The notes under the pieces were generated by a model. That model saw only the letters and a list, made by a program, of their open reading frames with translations. It was not told the origin of the DNA and made no database searches. Positions 1 through 8,649 of a DNA stretch of 64,000 nucleotides are shown here, piece after piece. Within the stretch, counting starts at the first letter, position 1. Each line of letters starts with the position of its first letter. The position numbers and the translations under genes are program-made. Origin of the DNA: JACMLD01 sp963705285 (GTDB lineage: Bacteria > Bacteroidota > Bacteroidia > Chitinophagales > Chitinophagaceae); assembly GCA_963705285.1 (NCBI GenBank), contig OY970066.1, positions 1,922,001 through 1,986,000 on the forward strand, written 5' to 3'.

Positions 1-298
1 TATCGGGCTCCACAAACTTCAGTTGTAACTGGTTATTGTGTTCGCGTGCGTGGTGCGCAACGTCCCAGGGGTTGGTGCCACCGGTGTCGGTTGCCAACGC
101 CGCCCTGGCAAGTGTGGTAGGCGGAACAAAACCTCTTGTTGGGCCTTGTTGCGCAGATGAAATGTTATTGTATGGTTGAACAGTAAATTCAATATCGCCG
201 GCTTTTACACGCTGCGGTTCTGTGGGCTGCATACCACGCGTGGCGGGGGCTGGCGTATAATCTATAAGCAGTGCGTTTACGGGCTGAAGTTTGTCCAT
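1..298 (-). CDS. Possible S8 subtilisin-like peptidase, N-terminal part only
   Basis: An open frame starts at the ATG at 296-298 and runs off the left edge of the window, giving about 99 residues. It has no signal peptide. The segment NPWDVAHHAREHNN followed by FVEPD resembles the stretch just before the catalytic domain in many bacterial subtilases, where a WDxAH segment is followed by an EPD/EPN motif. The catalytic Asp, His and Ser would lie outside the window, so the assignment is an inference. It lies 229 bases downstream of the nuclease gene on the same strand, so the two may be co-transcribed. It could equally be an unrelated hypothetical protein. Confidence 0.45.
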   Translation of the reverse strand, partial: MDKLQPVNALLIDYTPAPATRGMQPTEPQRVKAGDIEFTVQPYNNISSAQQGPTRGFVPPTTLARAALATDTGGTNPWDVAHHAREHNNQLQLKFVEPD

Positions 299-527
299 AC
301 TGTATCATTGCTGCAATCATGCAGTGTTGAAGCGTTGTAAAATAATTGTTGATAACCTGGCGGATTACATTTTCGTTTCCAAAGCGGTAGGGGATGGGTG
401 TTGAAGTTGCAGCCCGTAAAAATTACAGGTGGTCCATCAACGTTAGGTCAAATATGGCGCAGTGCTTTCAATAAAACAATACCATAAAGGGGGTACAGAT
501 GGGTGATAAGCATCCAGCATTGTAAAC

Positions 528-1529
528 TTATAATGTAATTCCTTCCAGCTCAAAATCGGGCATGCTGTTTTCCGGGCTGGCAGCGGCCCTGGGCCTGCCG
601 GCGGGCACTTCAATTTTTTTGTAAATCAGGTTGGCATGTGTTTTTACCTGGTAGGGCCGGTGTACGTTTTTAAGCATAAACTGCAAGCCGGTTATTTCTT
701 GAATGAACTCTACCCGCACCTGGTAAACTGAATCATATTTATAGTTCATAAACAGATCGTCTGTAGAAGAAGGCGCCAGCATTTTCTTTACGCCGGCTTT
801 ATTAAATGTAACCGTCTTATCGCGCAACAACAGGTCGGTCTGGCTCATCATAAACCCTACGGCATTCAAGCCTTTATCATTTGGGTAATACACCACTTTC
901 CAGAATACACAAGGTATTTTCACCAGTTCGCCCTTTACTTTTTTTATAAACCAGGGGTCGTTATCAGATAGCAATGGGCCGGTGAGAACGGTTACTTTCA
1001 ATTCGTGACCAATGGTCTGCGTTTTAAGAATATATTGTTCCAGGCTCCGCCACAGGCCAGAGTTTACGCGCTCGTGCTGGGGCACACAATTGGTAAAATA
1101 AAAAGTATCGCCGGCTGCTTTTATTCTTTCTTCAGGGTTACCCCAAATCACTTCCTGAAATGAAGTAAGATGTCCTTGTTCAAAATCATTATGCTGCAGA
1201 CCATTGGCTTTTATAGCATCATATAATTCATTGCCAAACTGAAAACTGGCGGATATTGATTTGGTGTCCTTTTTAAAATTGCCTTTGCGAACCATATTCT
1301 TCCAGTCTTTGCCACTGATATTGGACGCGGTAAAGAATGCAAATTTTCTTTTTTTGTTCATCACCACAGAATGGTGGAGGTAATCAATGATAAAGCCCTT
1401 GCCGTTGAGCAACGGCGCTATGTCATCTTTTTTACTGGCGGGTACACGGGGGAGCTCAATGGGGTGGCCGGTGATAAAATGTACATCGTATGCCATGGTT
1501 AAAGGGTTTGTGCGCTGGTGGGGCTGCAA
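528..1529 (-). CDS. DNA/RNA non-specific endonuclease (NUC1 family)
   Basis: A beta-beta-alpha metal nuclease of the Serratia nuclease/NucA family, expected to cut DNA and RNA with Mg2+. The family DRGH motif appears as EQGH, with the general-base His at about residue 120. The metal-binding segment VNSGLWRSLE carries the Asn (about 156) and Glu (about 164) seen in the family, preceded by FTNCVPQ. At 333 residues the length is normal. No signal peptide is visible at either possible start, ATG 1529 or ATG 1496 (MAYDVHF). A cytoplasmic nuclease of this kind without an inhibitor in view suggests release by a secretion system or lysis, but no secretion genes are in the window. The Arg of DRGH, replaced here by Gln, is usually conserved. 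The next gene downstream is a possible protease. Confidence 0.85.
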   Translation of the reverse strand: MQPHQRTNPLTMAYDVHFITGHPIELPRVPASKKDDIAPLLNGKGFIIDYLHHSVVMNKKRKFAFFTASNISGKDWKNMVRKGNFKKDTKSISASFQFGNELYDAIKANGLQHNDFEQGHLTSFQEVIWGNPEERIKAAGDTFYFTNCVPQHERVNSGLWRSLEQYILKTQTIGHELKVTVLTGPLLSDNDPWFIKKVKGELVKIPCVFWKVVYYPNDKGLNAVGFMMSQTDLLLRDKTVTFNKAGVKKMLAPSSTDDLFMNYKYDSVYQVRVEFIQEITGLQFMLKNVHRPYQVKTHANLIYKKIEVPAGRPRAAASPENSMPDFELEGITL

Positions 1530-2188
1530 AGGGTTGCCGCATCAATTTTCGCCCTTGCTAAAGTTGGTACTATTTTCCCGACGGGCAATCACCCTGCTAC
1601 CCATTTTTTTAGACTGGATAAGTGTTTTTACCAGTCTTTACGGGCATTTCAGGGGATCGCGGCGCTGAAACACCATACTAGCGCGGAAAATACATAGGTG
1701 CACTGGCAAAAATGGCGTGTTTGGGCCATTTGCGCGTAAAAAAAAGGGTATAAAACCCTGAAAATGGCGTGGCTGCTGCATCTTATACATCTGATATTGC
1801 ACCCAAATTTTTAACGGTATTTTCTTTTGCACCGGATGTGTGAATATTGTTTGTGAAAGGGTGCCGAATTTTTTTAAATTGTGGGTAAGCGCGTTAAGGG
1901 CTGTGAATAACGCAGAAATTGCGTGAATTACCTGTGAATTGGGTGGTAATAAATATTAGCAAAGATTTTATCCTTTTTGCGATCGATTGCTTTCTATATT
2001 CGCCGTCCTGTTGCCGGGTAACAATTCCTTAACATGCGTGGGTGCCATCATTGGTACCGTTGCGGAAAGTTGGGTGTTGGGTGTTTAGTGAAAGAAAAAC
2101 AGGCTTTTTTTAAGATCCTCAACCAAAGAATAACCGCAACCTGTTTCAAAACCTTTGCCATTAACCTATTTTTTCTGCCTGGATCACT
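1530..2188. other. 659-base spacer upstream of dnaB, with DnaA-box-like repeats
   Basis: No credible coding region is seen here; the open frames have no recognisable content. Five TGTGAATAA-like nonamers in the same direction lie between 1839 and 1941. A short 7-base tandem (GTTGGGT, GTTGGGT, GTTTAGT) lies at 2069-2089. The spacer separates the divergent nuclease and dnaB genes and must hold promoters for both, but I could not place a convincing one. Confidence 0.5.
1839..1941 (-). promoter_or_regulatory. Cluster of DnaA-box-like nonamers upstream of dnaB
   Basis: Read on the plus strand, nonamers occur at 1839-1847 (TGTGAATAT), 1880-1888 (TGTGGGTAA), 1902-1910 (TGTGAATAA), 1922-1930 (CGTGAATTA) and 1933-1941 (TGTGAATTG). 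The copy at 1902 is the exact complement of TTATTCACA, which fits the bacterial DnaA consensus TTATNCACA; the others differ by one to three bases. All point the same way and lie in AT-rich DNA about 250-350 bases before dnaB. They could be DnaA regulatory sites for dnaB, part of a replication origin, or chance. Confidence 0.3.
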
Positions 2189-3766
2189 ATGGATTTAACT
2201 AACCTGAATAAAGACCGCGCCAAAAGCCGGCGCAAAACCTCTATCGATTTAAGCACCATGGTATACGGCAAGGTGCCGCCCCAGGCCAAAGACCTGGAAG
2301 AAGCTGTACTGGGTGCCATTATGCTCGAAAAAAGCGCATTTGATACCGTTGCTGAAATATTGAAACCCGAGTGTTTTTACGTAGATGCCCACCAGCGCGT
2401 ATTTAAAGTGATGCAGGGCCTGCAGCAAAAAAATCAGCCGATTGATATTTTAACGGTGGTGGAAGAGCTCAAAAGCAAAGAAGATCTGGAAACGGTGGGA
2501 GGCCCCTATTTTGTAACGCGCTTAACCAATGCAGTTGTCTCCAGTGCCAATATTGAAGCACACGCCCGTATCATTCTGCAAAAATTTATACAACGCGAGC
2601 TGATACGCATCAGCGGAGAAATCATCAATGATTCTTACGAAGATTCTACAGACGTGTTTGACCTGCTGGATGAGGCCGAAGGCAAACTCTTTGAGATTAC
2701 CAATAACCACCTGCGTAAGAATTTTGATAAAATTGATGATGTACTGGTTAAAACAGTGGCACGCATTGAAGACATGCGCCACAAAAACGAAGATATAACG
2801 GGTGTGCCCACCGGTTTTCCTACACTCGACAGAGTAACCTATGGCTGGCAAAGTACCGATTTGATCATTCTGGCTGCCCGCCCTTCAGTGGGTAAAACGG
2901 CATTTGCGCTTAACCTTGCCCGTAATGCGGCACTGCATCCTACAAAGCCTACCGGCGTAGCTTTTTTTAGCCTTGAAATGAGCGCCGGCCAGCTGGTACA
3001 ACGTATTCTTTCTGCCGAAAGCGAAATATGGCTCGAGAAAATTGCCCGTGGCAAACTGGAAGAACATGAAATGAAACAGCTTTACGCCAAAGGCATACAG
3101 CGTTTGTCTGAAGCACCTATTTTTATTGATGATACTGCCGCCCTCAACATATTTGAACTGCGTGCCAAATGCCGCCGGTTAAAAAACAAACACAATGTTG
3201 GCCTCATTATTATTGACTATCTGCAGCTGATGAGCGGCACTACCAGCGGCGGAAACAGCAACCGCGAACAGGAAATCAGCAATATCTCCCGTAACCTGAA
3301 AGGGCTTGCCAAAGAACTGCAGGTGCCTATTATAGCATTAAGCCAGCTGAGTCGTGCGGTAGAATCGCGCAAGGAAGGAAACAAGATTCCCCAGCTGAGC
3401 GATTTGCGCGAATCGGGCGCCATTGAGCAGGATGCTGATATGGTAATGTTCCTGTACAGGCCGGAGTATTATGATATCAACCAGAATGAAATGGGCGAAA
3501 GCAATAAAGGTGAAACCCATGTTAGAATTGCCAAGCACCGTAACGGTAGTCTCGAAAACGTAAAACTGCGGGCATTGCTGCATATCCAGAAATTTATTGA
3601 AGACGATGAATCCGGCGGCCACCCTGGTTTTGGCGGCGGTGGTAATTTTAAAAGAATTCCGCCCGATGGCGGTGGCCAGGCAGCAGGCGGCGGTGCCAAA
3701 CTGTACGTGCAGGCCGGCAGCAAGATGAACGATTTTCCGATGGATGATGACGACGCACCATTTTAA
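2189..3766 (+). CDS. dnaB: Replicative DNA helicase DnaB
   Basis: Hexameric ATP-driven helicase that unwinds DNA at the replication fork and recruits primase. The N-terminal helical domain (about residues 28-130, beginning PPQAKDLEEAVLGAIM) is followed by the RecA-type C-terminal domain. That domain has Walker A at ARPSVGKTAFA (about 230), the Walker B segment LIIIDYLQLM and the conserved SQLSRAVE and LRESGAIEQDADMV stretches. The length of 525 residues includes a glycine-rich, acid-ending tail (GHPGFGGGGNF to DDDDAPF) typical of Bacteroidota DnaB. No intein is present. The gene stands alone, ends in a strong terminator, and has possible DnaA sites upstream. Confidence 0.97.
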   Translation: MDLTNLNKDRAKSRRKTSIDLSTMVYGKVPPQAKDLEEAVLGAIMLEKSAFDTVAEILKPECFYVDAHQRVFKVMQGLQQKNQPIDILTVVEELKSKEDLETVGGPYFVTRLTNAVVSSANIEAHARIILQKFIQRELIRISGEIINDSYEDSTDVFDLLDEAEGKLFEITNNHLRKNFDKIDDVLVKTVARIEDMRHKNEDITGVPTGFPTLDRVTYGWQSTDLIILAARPSVGKTAFALNLARNAALHPTKPTGVAFFSLEMSAGQLVQRILSAESEIWLEKIARGKLEEHEMKQLYAKGIQRLSEAPIFIDDTAALNIFELRAKCRRLKNKHNVGLIIIDYLQLMSGTTSGGNSNREQEISNISRNLKGLAKELQVPIIALSQLSRAVESRKEGNKIPQLSDLRESGAIEQDADMVMFLYRPEYYDINQNEMGESNKGETHVRIAKHRNGSLENVKLRALLHIQKFIEDDESGGHPGFGGGGNFKRIPPDGGGQAAGGGAKLYVQAGSKMNDFPMDDDDAPF

Positions 3767-3790
3767 ACATACTGGATTAGTAGGTTAAAG

Positions 3791-3824
3791 AAAGCCTCCC
3801 GCATAGTAGCGGGAGCTTTTTTTT
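3791..3824 (+). terminator. Rho-independent terminator after dnaB
   Basis: A stem of CTCCCGC (3796-3802) and GCGGGAG (3809-3815) with a six-base loop is followed by eight T residues (3817-3824). It lies 30 bases after the dnaB stop. Confidence 0.9.
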
Positions 3825-3923
3825 GCAGGATGGTCTTGGTACTCCATTAAGCCCTAATAAGCTAAATTGCGTGCTACGGCTTGGCATGCTGCCTGCAATT
3901 GCCAGCCATTACAGATGATTGAG

Positions 3924-4628
3924 ATGAACCTTCCCTTTTTTTATACCATTGAAGCTGGTAACAATAGTGAAACCATTGTGCTGGATGAAGACAACTCACG
4001 GCATGCAGTAAGCGTATTACGTATGCAACAGGGCGAGGCACTGTACCTTACTGATGGCAAAGGTCATTTACTATCAGCTACCATTGCCGATGCGCATAAA
4101 AAGAAATGCCGGTTAACCATCACCGGTACACAGTATACACCGCCGCCTGAAAGAAAAACGGCCATCGCCATCTCACTGGTAAAAAACCCAGTACGGTTTG
4201 AATGGTTTCTTGAAAAAGCAACAGAAATAGGCATTACTGAAATTTTTCCACTGTTGTGCCAGCGAACCGAAAAGCAGCATGTAAGGCAAGACAGAATGAA
4301 CAATGTTTTAATCAGTGCCCTTCTGCAAAGCCGGCAAACCTGGCTGCCTGTTTTACATGAACCGGTAAAGTTTGAGAAACTGGTAACGCAGTCGGGTTAT
4401 AATCAGTTATTCATTGCGCACTGCCTCAACAACCACAAAGAAAACCTGGGCGGTAACACCATTAACCAGCAACAACATCAACTGGTGTTAATTGGTCCCG
4501 AAGGAGATTTTACGCCGGCTGAAATTGACTCTGCCATGAAACATCATTTTACACCGGTAGCATTGGGCAGCACCCGTTTGCGTACAGAAACAGCAGGAAT
4601 TGTAGCGGCTGTATTGTTAAAAAATTGA
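3924..4628 (+). CDS. rsmE: 16S rRNA m3U1498 methyltransferase RsmE
   Basis: SPOUT-class enzyme that methylates N3 of U1498 in 16S rRNA using S-adenosylmethionine. The N-terminal PUA-like domain contains SRHAVSVLRMQQGE. The C-terminal trefoil-knot domain shows LIGPEGDFTPAEI and LGSTRLRTETAGIVA, both family signatures. I chose the ATG at 3924 (MNLPFFYTIEAG), giving 234 residues, close to the usual length; ATGs at 3915 and 3867 in the same frame would add residues with no family similarity. The gene is single, 157 bases after dnaB with a terminator between. Confidence 0.93.
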   Translation: MNLPFFYTIEAGNNSETIVLDEDNSRHAVSVLRMQQGEALYLTDGKGHLLSATIADAHKKKCRLTITGTQYTPPPERKTAIAISLVKNPVRFEWFLEKATEIGITEIFPLLCQRTEKQHVRQDRMNNVLISALLQSRQTWLPVLHEPVKFEKLVTQSGYNQLFIAHCLNNHKENLGGNTINQQQHQLVLIGPEGDFTPAEIDSAMKHHFTPVALGSTRLRTETAGIVAAVLLKN

Positions 4629-4994
4629 TAACAGCAACGTAGTTAGATGGTGGATTAACAACTGGTTAAAATGCATTGTTTGTAAAAACCCTCGTGTTTT
4701 ATGGATATGTCTAGCGCAGGCATCTTATTATACTTGCAACCTCACGGTAACAAGCAAACAACCTTTGTTTCATTGCCCGGTAAGTACCCTATATGTTTGT
4801 AGAGTTTCTTACCCAAAATAGATGCGATTGGTTGTGAAAATTGTTATCATTATTGCAAAATACTGCCGGATAAAATTTTTTTTTCAACAAGCAGTAACAA
4901 CAGGTGTTAGTATTGCGTACAGTTTATAACGATAATCTTTGCACAGGGTAAAAACTAAATTTCCTTAACTTGCCAACAGGTAAATGCCGTATAA
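4629..4994. other. 366-base non-coding spacer
   Basis: AT-rich DNA with no open frame of note and no hairpin terminator after rsmE. The only feature supported is a candidate promoter at its downstream end (4913-4941). Confidence 0.5.
4913..4941 (+). promoter_or_regulatory. Candidate Bacteroidota-type promoter
   Basis: TTG at 4913-4915, an 18-base spacer and AATCTTTG at 4934-4941 approximate the Bacteroidota -33 TTTG / -7 TAnnTTTG pattern. It would give a leader of roughly 45 bases before the gene at 4995. It is a pattern match only. Confidence 0.4.
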
Positions 4995-5231
4995 ATGAAC
5001 ATAGATCCAACAGACAGAAAAGCAAAAAATTATATCATCAGAAGGTCGCTGCTCGACTATGGAATGGGCGCCATCATTATGGGCTTCGGGATATTCTTTG
5101 CTTTTGCCGACAGGTTTGGTATTGAGTTTACCATTACCCCGGCATTTCGCTATGCGTTTGTGGGCCTGTGTATTATTTACGGGGGCTTCCGGATGTACCG
5201 TGGCTATAAAAAAAATTATTTTTCAGAATGA
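4995..5231 (+). CDS. Small two-helix inner-membrane protein
   Basis: A 78-residue protein with a charged N-terminus (residues 1-18) and two hydrophobic segments, roughly 23-41 (GAIIMGFGIFFAFA) and 51-67 (AFVGLCIIYGGF), ending in a basic tail MYRGYKKNYF. I do not recognise a named family. Its last codons overlap the start of the next gene by four bases (ATGA, 5228-5231), so the two are translationally coupled. That suggests a role with the PstS-like lipoprotein. It may be an accessory or stabilising subunit, but this is only inferred from position. Confidence 0.75.
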   Translation: MNIDPTDRKAKNYIIRRSLLDYGMGAIIMGFGIFFAFADRFGIEFTITPAFRYAFVGLCIIYGGFRMYRGYKKNYFSE

Positions 5232-6157
5232 ATAGTAGCCAGGTCCTGATTCGCCAGATTGCTAAGTTTATTGTACCTGCCGCCCTGTTGTTGTCTGCCT
5301 GCACCGGACCATCAACCAACAAACCGGCAGAAACCAATACGAGTGGTAAAATACGAATGAGCGCAGATGAATCTTTCAAACCAGTCATAGATTCGGAAGT
5401 TAAAGTTTTTGAAGCATCGTGGCCAGACGCTACCATCACCACCACCTATAAACCTGAAGCGGAGTGTATCAAAGACCTGAATAACGACAGTGTGCGGATG
5501 ATTATCATTACCCGGCCCCTCAGCCGGGATGAAGAAACACTCATGAAATCGCGCCTTGGCTATACCCCGGTATATGGAAAACTGGCTTCTGATGCCATTG
5601 CGGTGATTGTAAATAAAGAATCAAAAGACACTTTGTTTGATATGAGCGATTTACGATCGCTTATAAAAGGTACCAGCGGATATAAATATAAAGTAGTGCT
5701 CGACGGACTTTCCTCTACCAGTACGGTACGGTATGTGGTAGACAGTTTAGCCAAAGGGCAGCCATTGGGTAAAAATGTGATGGCTGCCACCAGCAGCCAG
5801 GGTGTGATAGATTATGTGGGCAATAATACGGATGCCATTGGGCTGGTGGGCGTAAGCTGGATTGGCAATAAAGATGACACCGCACAAAATAGTTTTTTGA
5901 AAAAAGTAAAGATTGCGAGTATAGAATGCGCTGGTTGTCAGCCACCCGTATACACCCAGCCGTTTCAATATAATATTGCTACCCGCCGTTACCCAATGGT
6001 ACGCGGTTTGTATTATATTTTAAAGGAAAATTATGACGGCCTCGGCAGCGGATTTTCTAATTTCCTCATCTATGAAAGAGGCCAGTTGATTTTTAAGAGG
6101 GCTTATTTGTTTCCGGCACGCATGTCGTTTGAAGTGCGATCCACTAACATTAATTAG
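5228..6157 (+). CDS. PstS-like phosphate/ligand-binding lipoprotein
   Basis: A 309-residue protein with a lipoprotein signal peptide ending in the lipobox LLLSAC (Cys at about 25). The mature part follows the PBP-like fold of phosphate-binding PstS proteins: SGKIRMSADESFKPVIDSEV at the start, then RMIIITRPLSRDE, and a segment around SSQGVIDYVGNN that matches the second ligand loop of the family. No pstCAB transport genes follow; a TPR gene does. That suggests a stand-alone binding or sensing role, as seen for many Bacteroidota PstS-like proteins. It is coupled to the preceding small membrane protein by a four-base overlap. Confidence 0.8.
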   Translation: MNSSQVLIRQIAKFIVPAALLLSACTGPSTNKPAETNTSGKIRMSADESFKPVIDSEVKVFEASWPDATITTTYKPEAECIKDLNNDSVRMIIITRPLSRDEETLMKSRLGYTPVYGKLASDAIAVIVNKESKDTLFDMSDLRSLIKGTSGYKYKVVLDGLSSTSTVRYVVDSLAKGQPLGKNVMAATSSQGVIDYVGNNTDAIGLVGVSWIGNKDDTAQNSFLKKVKIASIECAGCQPPVYTQPFQYNIATRRYPMVRGLYYILKENYDGLGSGFSNFLIYERGQLIFKRAYLFPARMSFEVRSTNIN

Positions 6158-6243
6158 CGGCATGAAATTTATTTCAGATTACCGGATTGGATATTTTAAT
6201 ACATTTACAAGCACACAACAACTAAAAACAAAAGGAATCAACA

Positions 6244-7938
6244 ATGAAGAAAATCACATTCAGCCTGATAGCAGTAGCGGTAAGCGCCGGTGCTTTGTTG
6301 GCTCAAAGCGTTGATCAGGGAAAAAAGTTTTTGTACTACCAGAGATACAAAAGCGCTCAGGATCAATTTGAGAAAGTTTTAGCGGCCAATCCTAATGATA
6401 TTGCCGCTGTGTATTGGCTGGGACAGACCTTCCTTGAAAACAAAAGTCCTGGTGGCCAGGAACAAGCCAAAGCCCTTTACCAAAAGGCCTTGGCAACCAA
6501 TGGCAGTGCACCCCTTGTACTGGTAGGTGTTGGCCAGATTGAACTGTTGGAAGGCAAAACCAATGATGCCCGCCAGCGTTTTGAAACCGCCATCAGCCTT
6601 AGCAAAGGAAAAGATGTGGAGGTGCTCAATGCAATAGGCCAGGCCAATGCAGATGTAGATACGAAAAGCGGCGATCCTGCATATGCTATCGAAAAATTAA
6701 ACCTTGCCACACAGGTAAAAGGCTTTAAAAACCCGGCTACTTTCTCTATTATGGGCGATGCGTACCGCAAGCAGGTAGACGGCGGCGCAGCTGTTACCGC
6801 GTACCAGAAAGCATTGGGTCTTGATCCAAAATATGCGGAAGCCCAATACAAAATTGGCAAAATTTACCAGACACAGAATAACAAGGAGCAGTTCTTACCA
6901 GCGTATGATAAAGCCATCGAACTCGACCCCAGTTATGCCCCGGCATATTATGAGTTGTATTATTACTGGTATTTTCATGGCGATGTTCCCAAATCAATTG
7001 GTTATTTTGACAAATACCTTACTGTAACGGATCCAAAACCAAGCGATGAATACGACAAAATAGGTAACCTCTATGCGGCCAAAAACTATGCGGATGCCAT
7101 TGCCAAATCACAGGCAAAATTGGCTTCCGAAGGTGCCAATGCAGACCCTCGTTATTATAAACTCATCGCTTACTCTTATTTTGACCAGAATGATTCTGTG
7201 AATGCTAAAAAGTTCATGGAAGATTATTTCACCAAACAAAAACCAGAAGGTTTTGTGCCGATGGATTATTCATTCCGCGCAGAACTGATGGCCAAATTTC
7301 CGGAAAGCCAGGCCAATGCACTCGCTTCTTACCAGCAGGCCGTGGCAGCAGATACTTCTGCAGATGGAAAACTGGATTTGTTAGGCAAAGCAGCCGCACT
7401 TGCCAAAAAGATCGGCAACCGCGGAGAAGAAGCCAATTTCTTACTGCAGTTGTACAATATGAAAAAAGCGCCTTCCAATACAGATTTGTATAACCTGGGG
7501 CAGGCTTATTACCAGGCAAAAAATTATGTAGTGGCAGATAGTATCTATTGCGGCGTATACCAAACCAAGTATCCTGAAGAAATATTCGGTTACTTATGGT
7601 GCGCAAGAAGTAAACAGGCGCAGGATGATTCTACCAACTCCGGCGGACTTGCAGTGGACGCGTATAAAATTCTTGCAGATAAGGGCAGGCAGCTGGATTC
7701 AGTAAAATATAAAGCACAAGTTTTAGGTGCTTACTATTACCTGATTCAGTATTACAATGATATTAAAAAAGATAAAGCCACCGCTTTAACTTACATTGAT
7801 AAAGGATTGGAGACCGATCCGGCCAATCCTAACCTGACCAAGTTCAAGGAAATTTTGAGTGCTCCTCCCAAACCGGCAACTCAACCCAGGCAACCAGCAA
7901 CAAAACCAAAAACGGGTACAAAAACCGGTGCCAGGTAA
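6244..7938 (+). CDS. Secreted tetratricopeptide-repeat protein
   Basis: A 564-residue protein with a signal peptide (MKKITFSLIAVAVSAGALLA, cleavage before QS). The rest is largely TPR helices; clear repeat units include AAVYWLGQTFLENKSPGG, VTAYQKALGLDPKYAEAQYK and FLPAYDKAIELDPSYAPAYY. The tail is rich in Pro, Thr and Lys (from about residue 535) and ends GTKTGAR. TPR domains bind other proteins, so it probably scaffolds envelope components in the periplasm. It lies 86 bases after the PstS-like gene and ends at a strong terminator, so these three genes probably form one unit. No enzyme motif is seen. Confidence 0.85.
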   Translation: MKKITFSLIAVAVSAGALLAQSVDQGKKFLYYQRYKSAQDQFEKVLAANPNDIAAVYWLGQTFLENKSPGGQEQAKALYQKALATNGSAPLVLVGVGQIELLEGKTNDARQRFETAISLSKGKDVEVLNAIGQANADVDTKSGDPAYAIEKLNLATQVKGFKNPATFSIMGDAYRKQVDGGAAVTAYQKALGLDPKYAEAQYKIGKIYQTQNNKEQFLPAYDKAIELDPSYAPAYYELYYYWYFHGDVPKSIGYFDKYLTVTDPKPSDEYDKIGNLYAAKNYADAIAKSQAKLASEGANADPRYYKLIAYSYFDQNDSVNAKKFMEDYFTKQKPEGFVPMDYSFRAELMAKFPESQANALASYQQAVAADTSADGKLDLLGKAAALAKKIGNRGEEANFLLQLYNMKKAPSNTDLYNLGQAYYQAKNYVVADSIYCGVYQTKYPEEIFGYLWCARSKQAQDDSTNSGGLAVDAYKILADKGRQLDSVKYKAQVLGAYYYLIQYYNDIKKDKATALTYIDKGLETDPANPNLTKFKEILSAPPKPATQPRQPATKPKTGTKTGAR

Positions 7939-7975
7939 AGCAATCTTAGTAGTTATAAAATTTAATAGAAAAATG

Positions 7976-8008
7976 AATCCCCCGGTCATCATTGACCGGG
8001 GGATTTTA
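7976..8008 (+). terminator. Strong terminator before the nuo operon
   Basis: A perfect 13-base stem, 7976-7988 with 7993-8005, closes a four-base loop TCAT and runs into a short T tract (8004-8007). It insulates the TPR gene from the nuo operon. Confidence 0.85.
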
Positions 8009-8055
8009 ATTTCAGGAATTTCATTTTCGAAAGCGGGAATTTGATGGTGCTGCCT

Positions 8056-8063
8056 TATTTTTG
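8056..8063 (+). promoter_or_regulatory. Candidate -7 element for the nuo operon
   Basis: TATTTTTG matches the Bacteroidota -7 consensus TAnnTTTG exactly and sits 23 bases before the nuoA start. No good -33 element is found at the right distance, so this is weak. Confidence 0.3.
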
Positions 8064-8086
8064 CTACTTAACAATCCATCTTCTGA

Positions 8087-8497
8087 ATGATATCGTGGTA
8101 CATACTCCAGGCCAAAGTTCCGGTTACAGATTTGAACAATGCCGCCAGCTATTTGCCCATAGCCATTCAACTTCTTTTCGCTGTAATTTTTATTGGTGCC
8201 ATGATGGGCATTACCCATTGGCTGGGCCCTAAAAGAAAGACATCTGATAAGCTCGAAAATTTTGCCAGTGGTATAGAAAGCCACGGTGATGCCCGCCAGC
8301 CGATGGCCATAAAATATTTCCTGGTAGCCATTTTGTTTGTTTTGTTTGATGTGGAAGTAATATTTTTTTACCCGTATGCGGTAAATTTCAAAGAATTGGG
8401 TTGGGCAGGTTTTGGTGCAGTGTTGATGTTTGTGGCATTTTTTCTGGCCGGATTCTTTTATATCATCAAGAAAGGCGCATTAAACTGGGAAGAGTAG
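8087..8497 (+). CDS. nuoA: NADH-quinone oxidoreductase subunit A
   Basis: Membrane subunit of complex I that helps shape the quinone site next to NuoH. At 136 residues it has three transmembrane helices (about 22-44, 78-98 and 105-127). The family signature FLVAILFVLFDVEVIFFYP lies in the second, with its acidic residues intact, and SGIESHGDARQPM lies in the preceding loop. The ATG at 8087 gives a rather long N-terminus; initiation could be a little downstream. It is the first gene of the nuo set. Confidence 0.95.
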   Translation: MISWYILQAKVPVTDLNNAASYLPIAIQLLFAVIFIGAMMGITHWLGPKRKTSDKLENFASGIESHGDARQPMAIKYFLVAILFVLFDVEVIFFYPYAVNFKELGWAGFGAVLMFVAFFLAGFFYIIKKGALNWEE

Positions 8498-8499
8498 GT

Positions 8500-8628
8500 T
8501 ATTGTATATTGTTAATTGTGAGATTGAGCGGCAAAGGTGCAACTAAAGATGACCGAAAATTGTTAGAATATTTGTCAGTTAGTCTCGTTTTATAGAAGAG
8601 ACAGACGGATGGTGTAATTGACAATATT
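8500..8628 (+). repeat. nuoA-nuoB spacer repeat: 7-base tandem with inverted partner
   Basis: Just after the nuoA stop, TATTGTA, TATTGTT, AATTGTG and AGATTGA run in tandem (8500-8527). Before nuoB, TGTAATTGACAATATT (8613-8628) is complementary to the centre of that array, sharing ATATTGT-n-AATT. The DNA between the arms has no recognisable content. Confidence 0.55.
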
Positions 8629-8649
8629 CCATTTAAAATTGAAACTATT

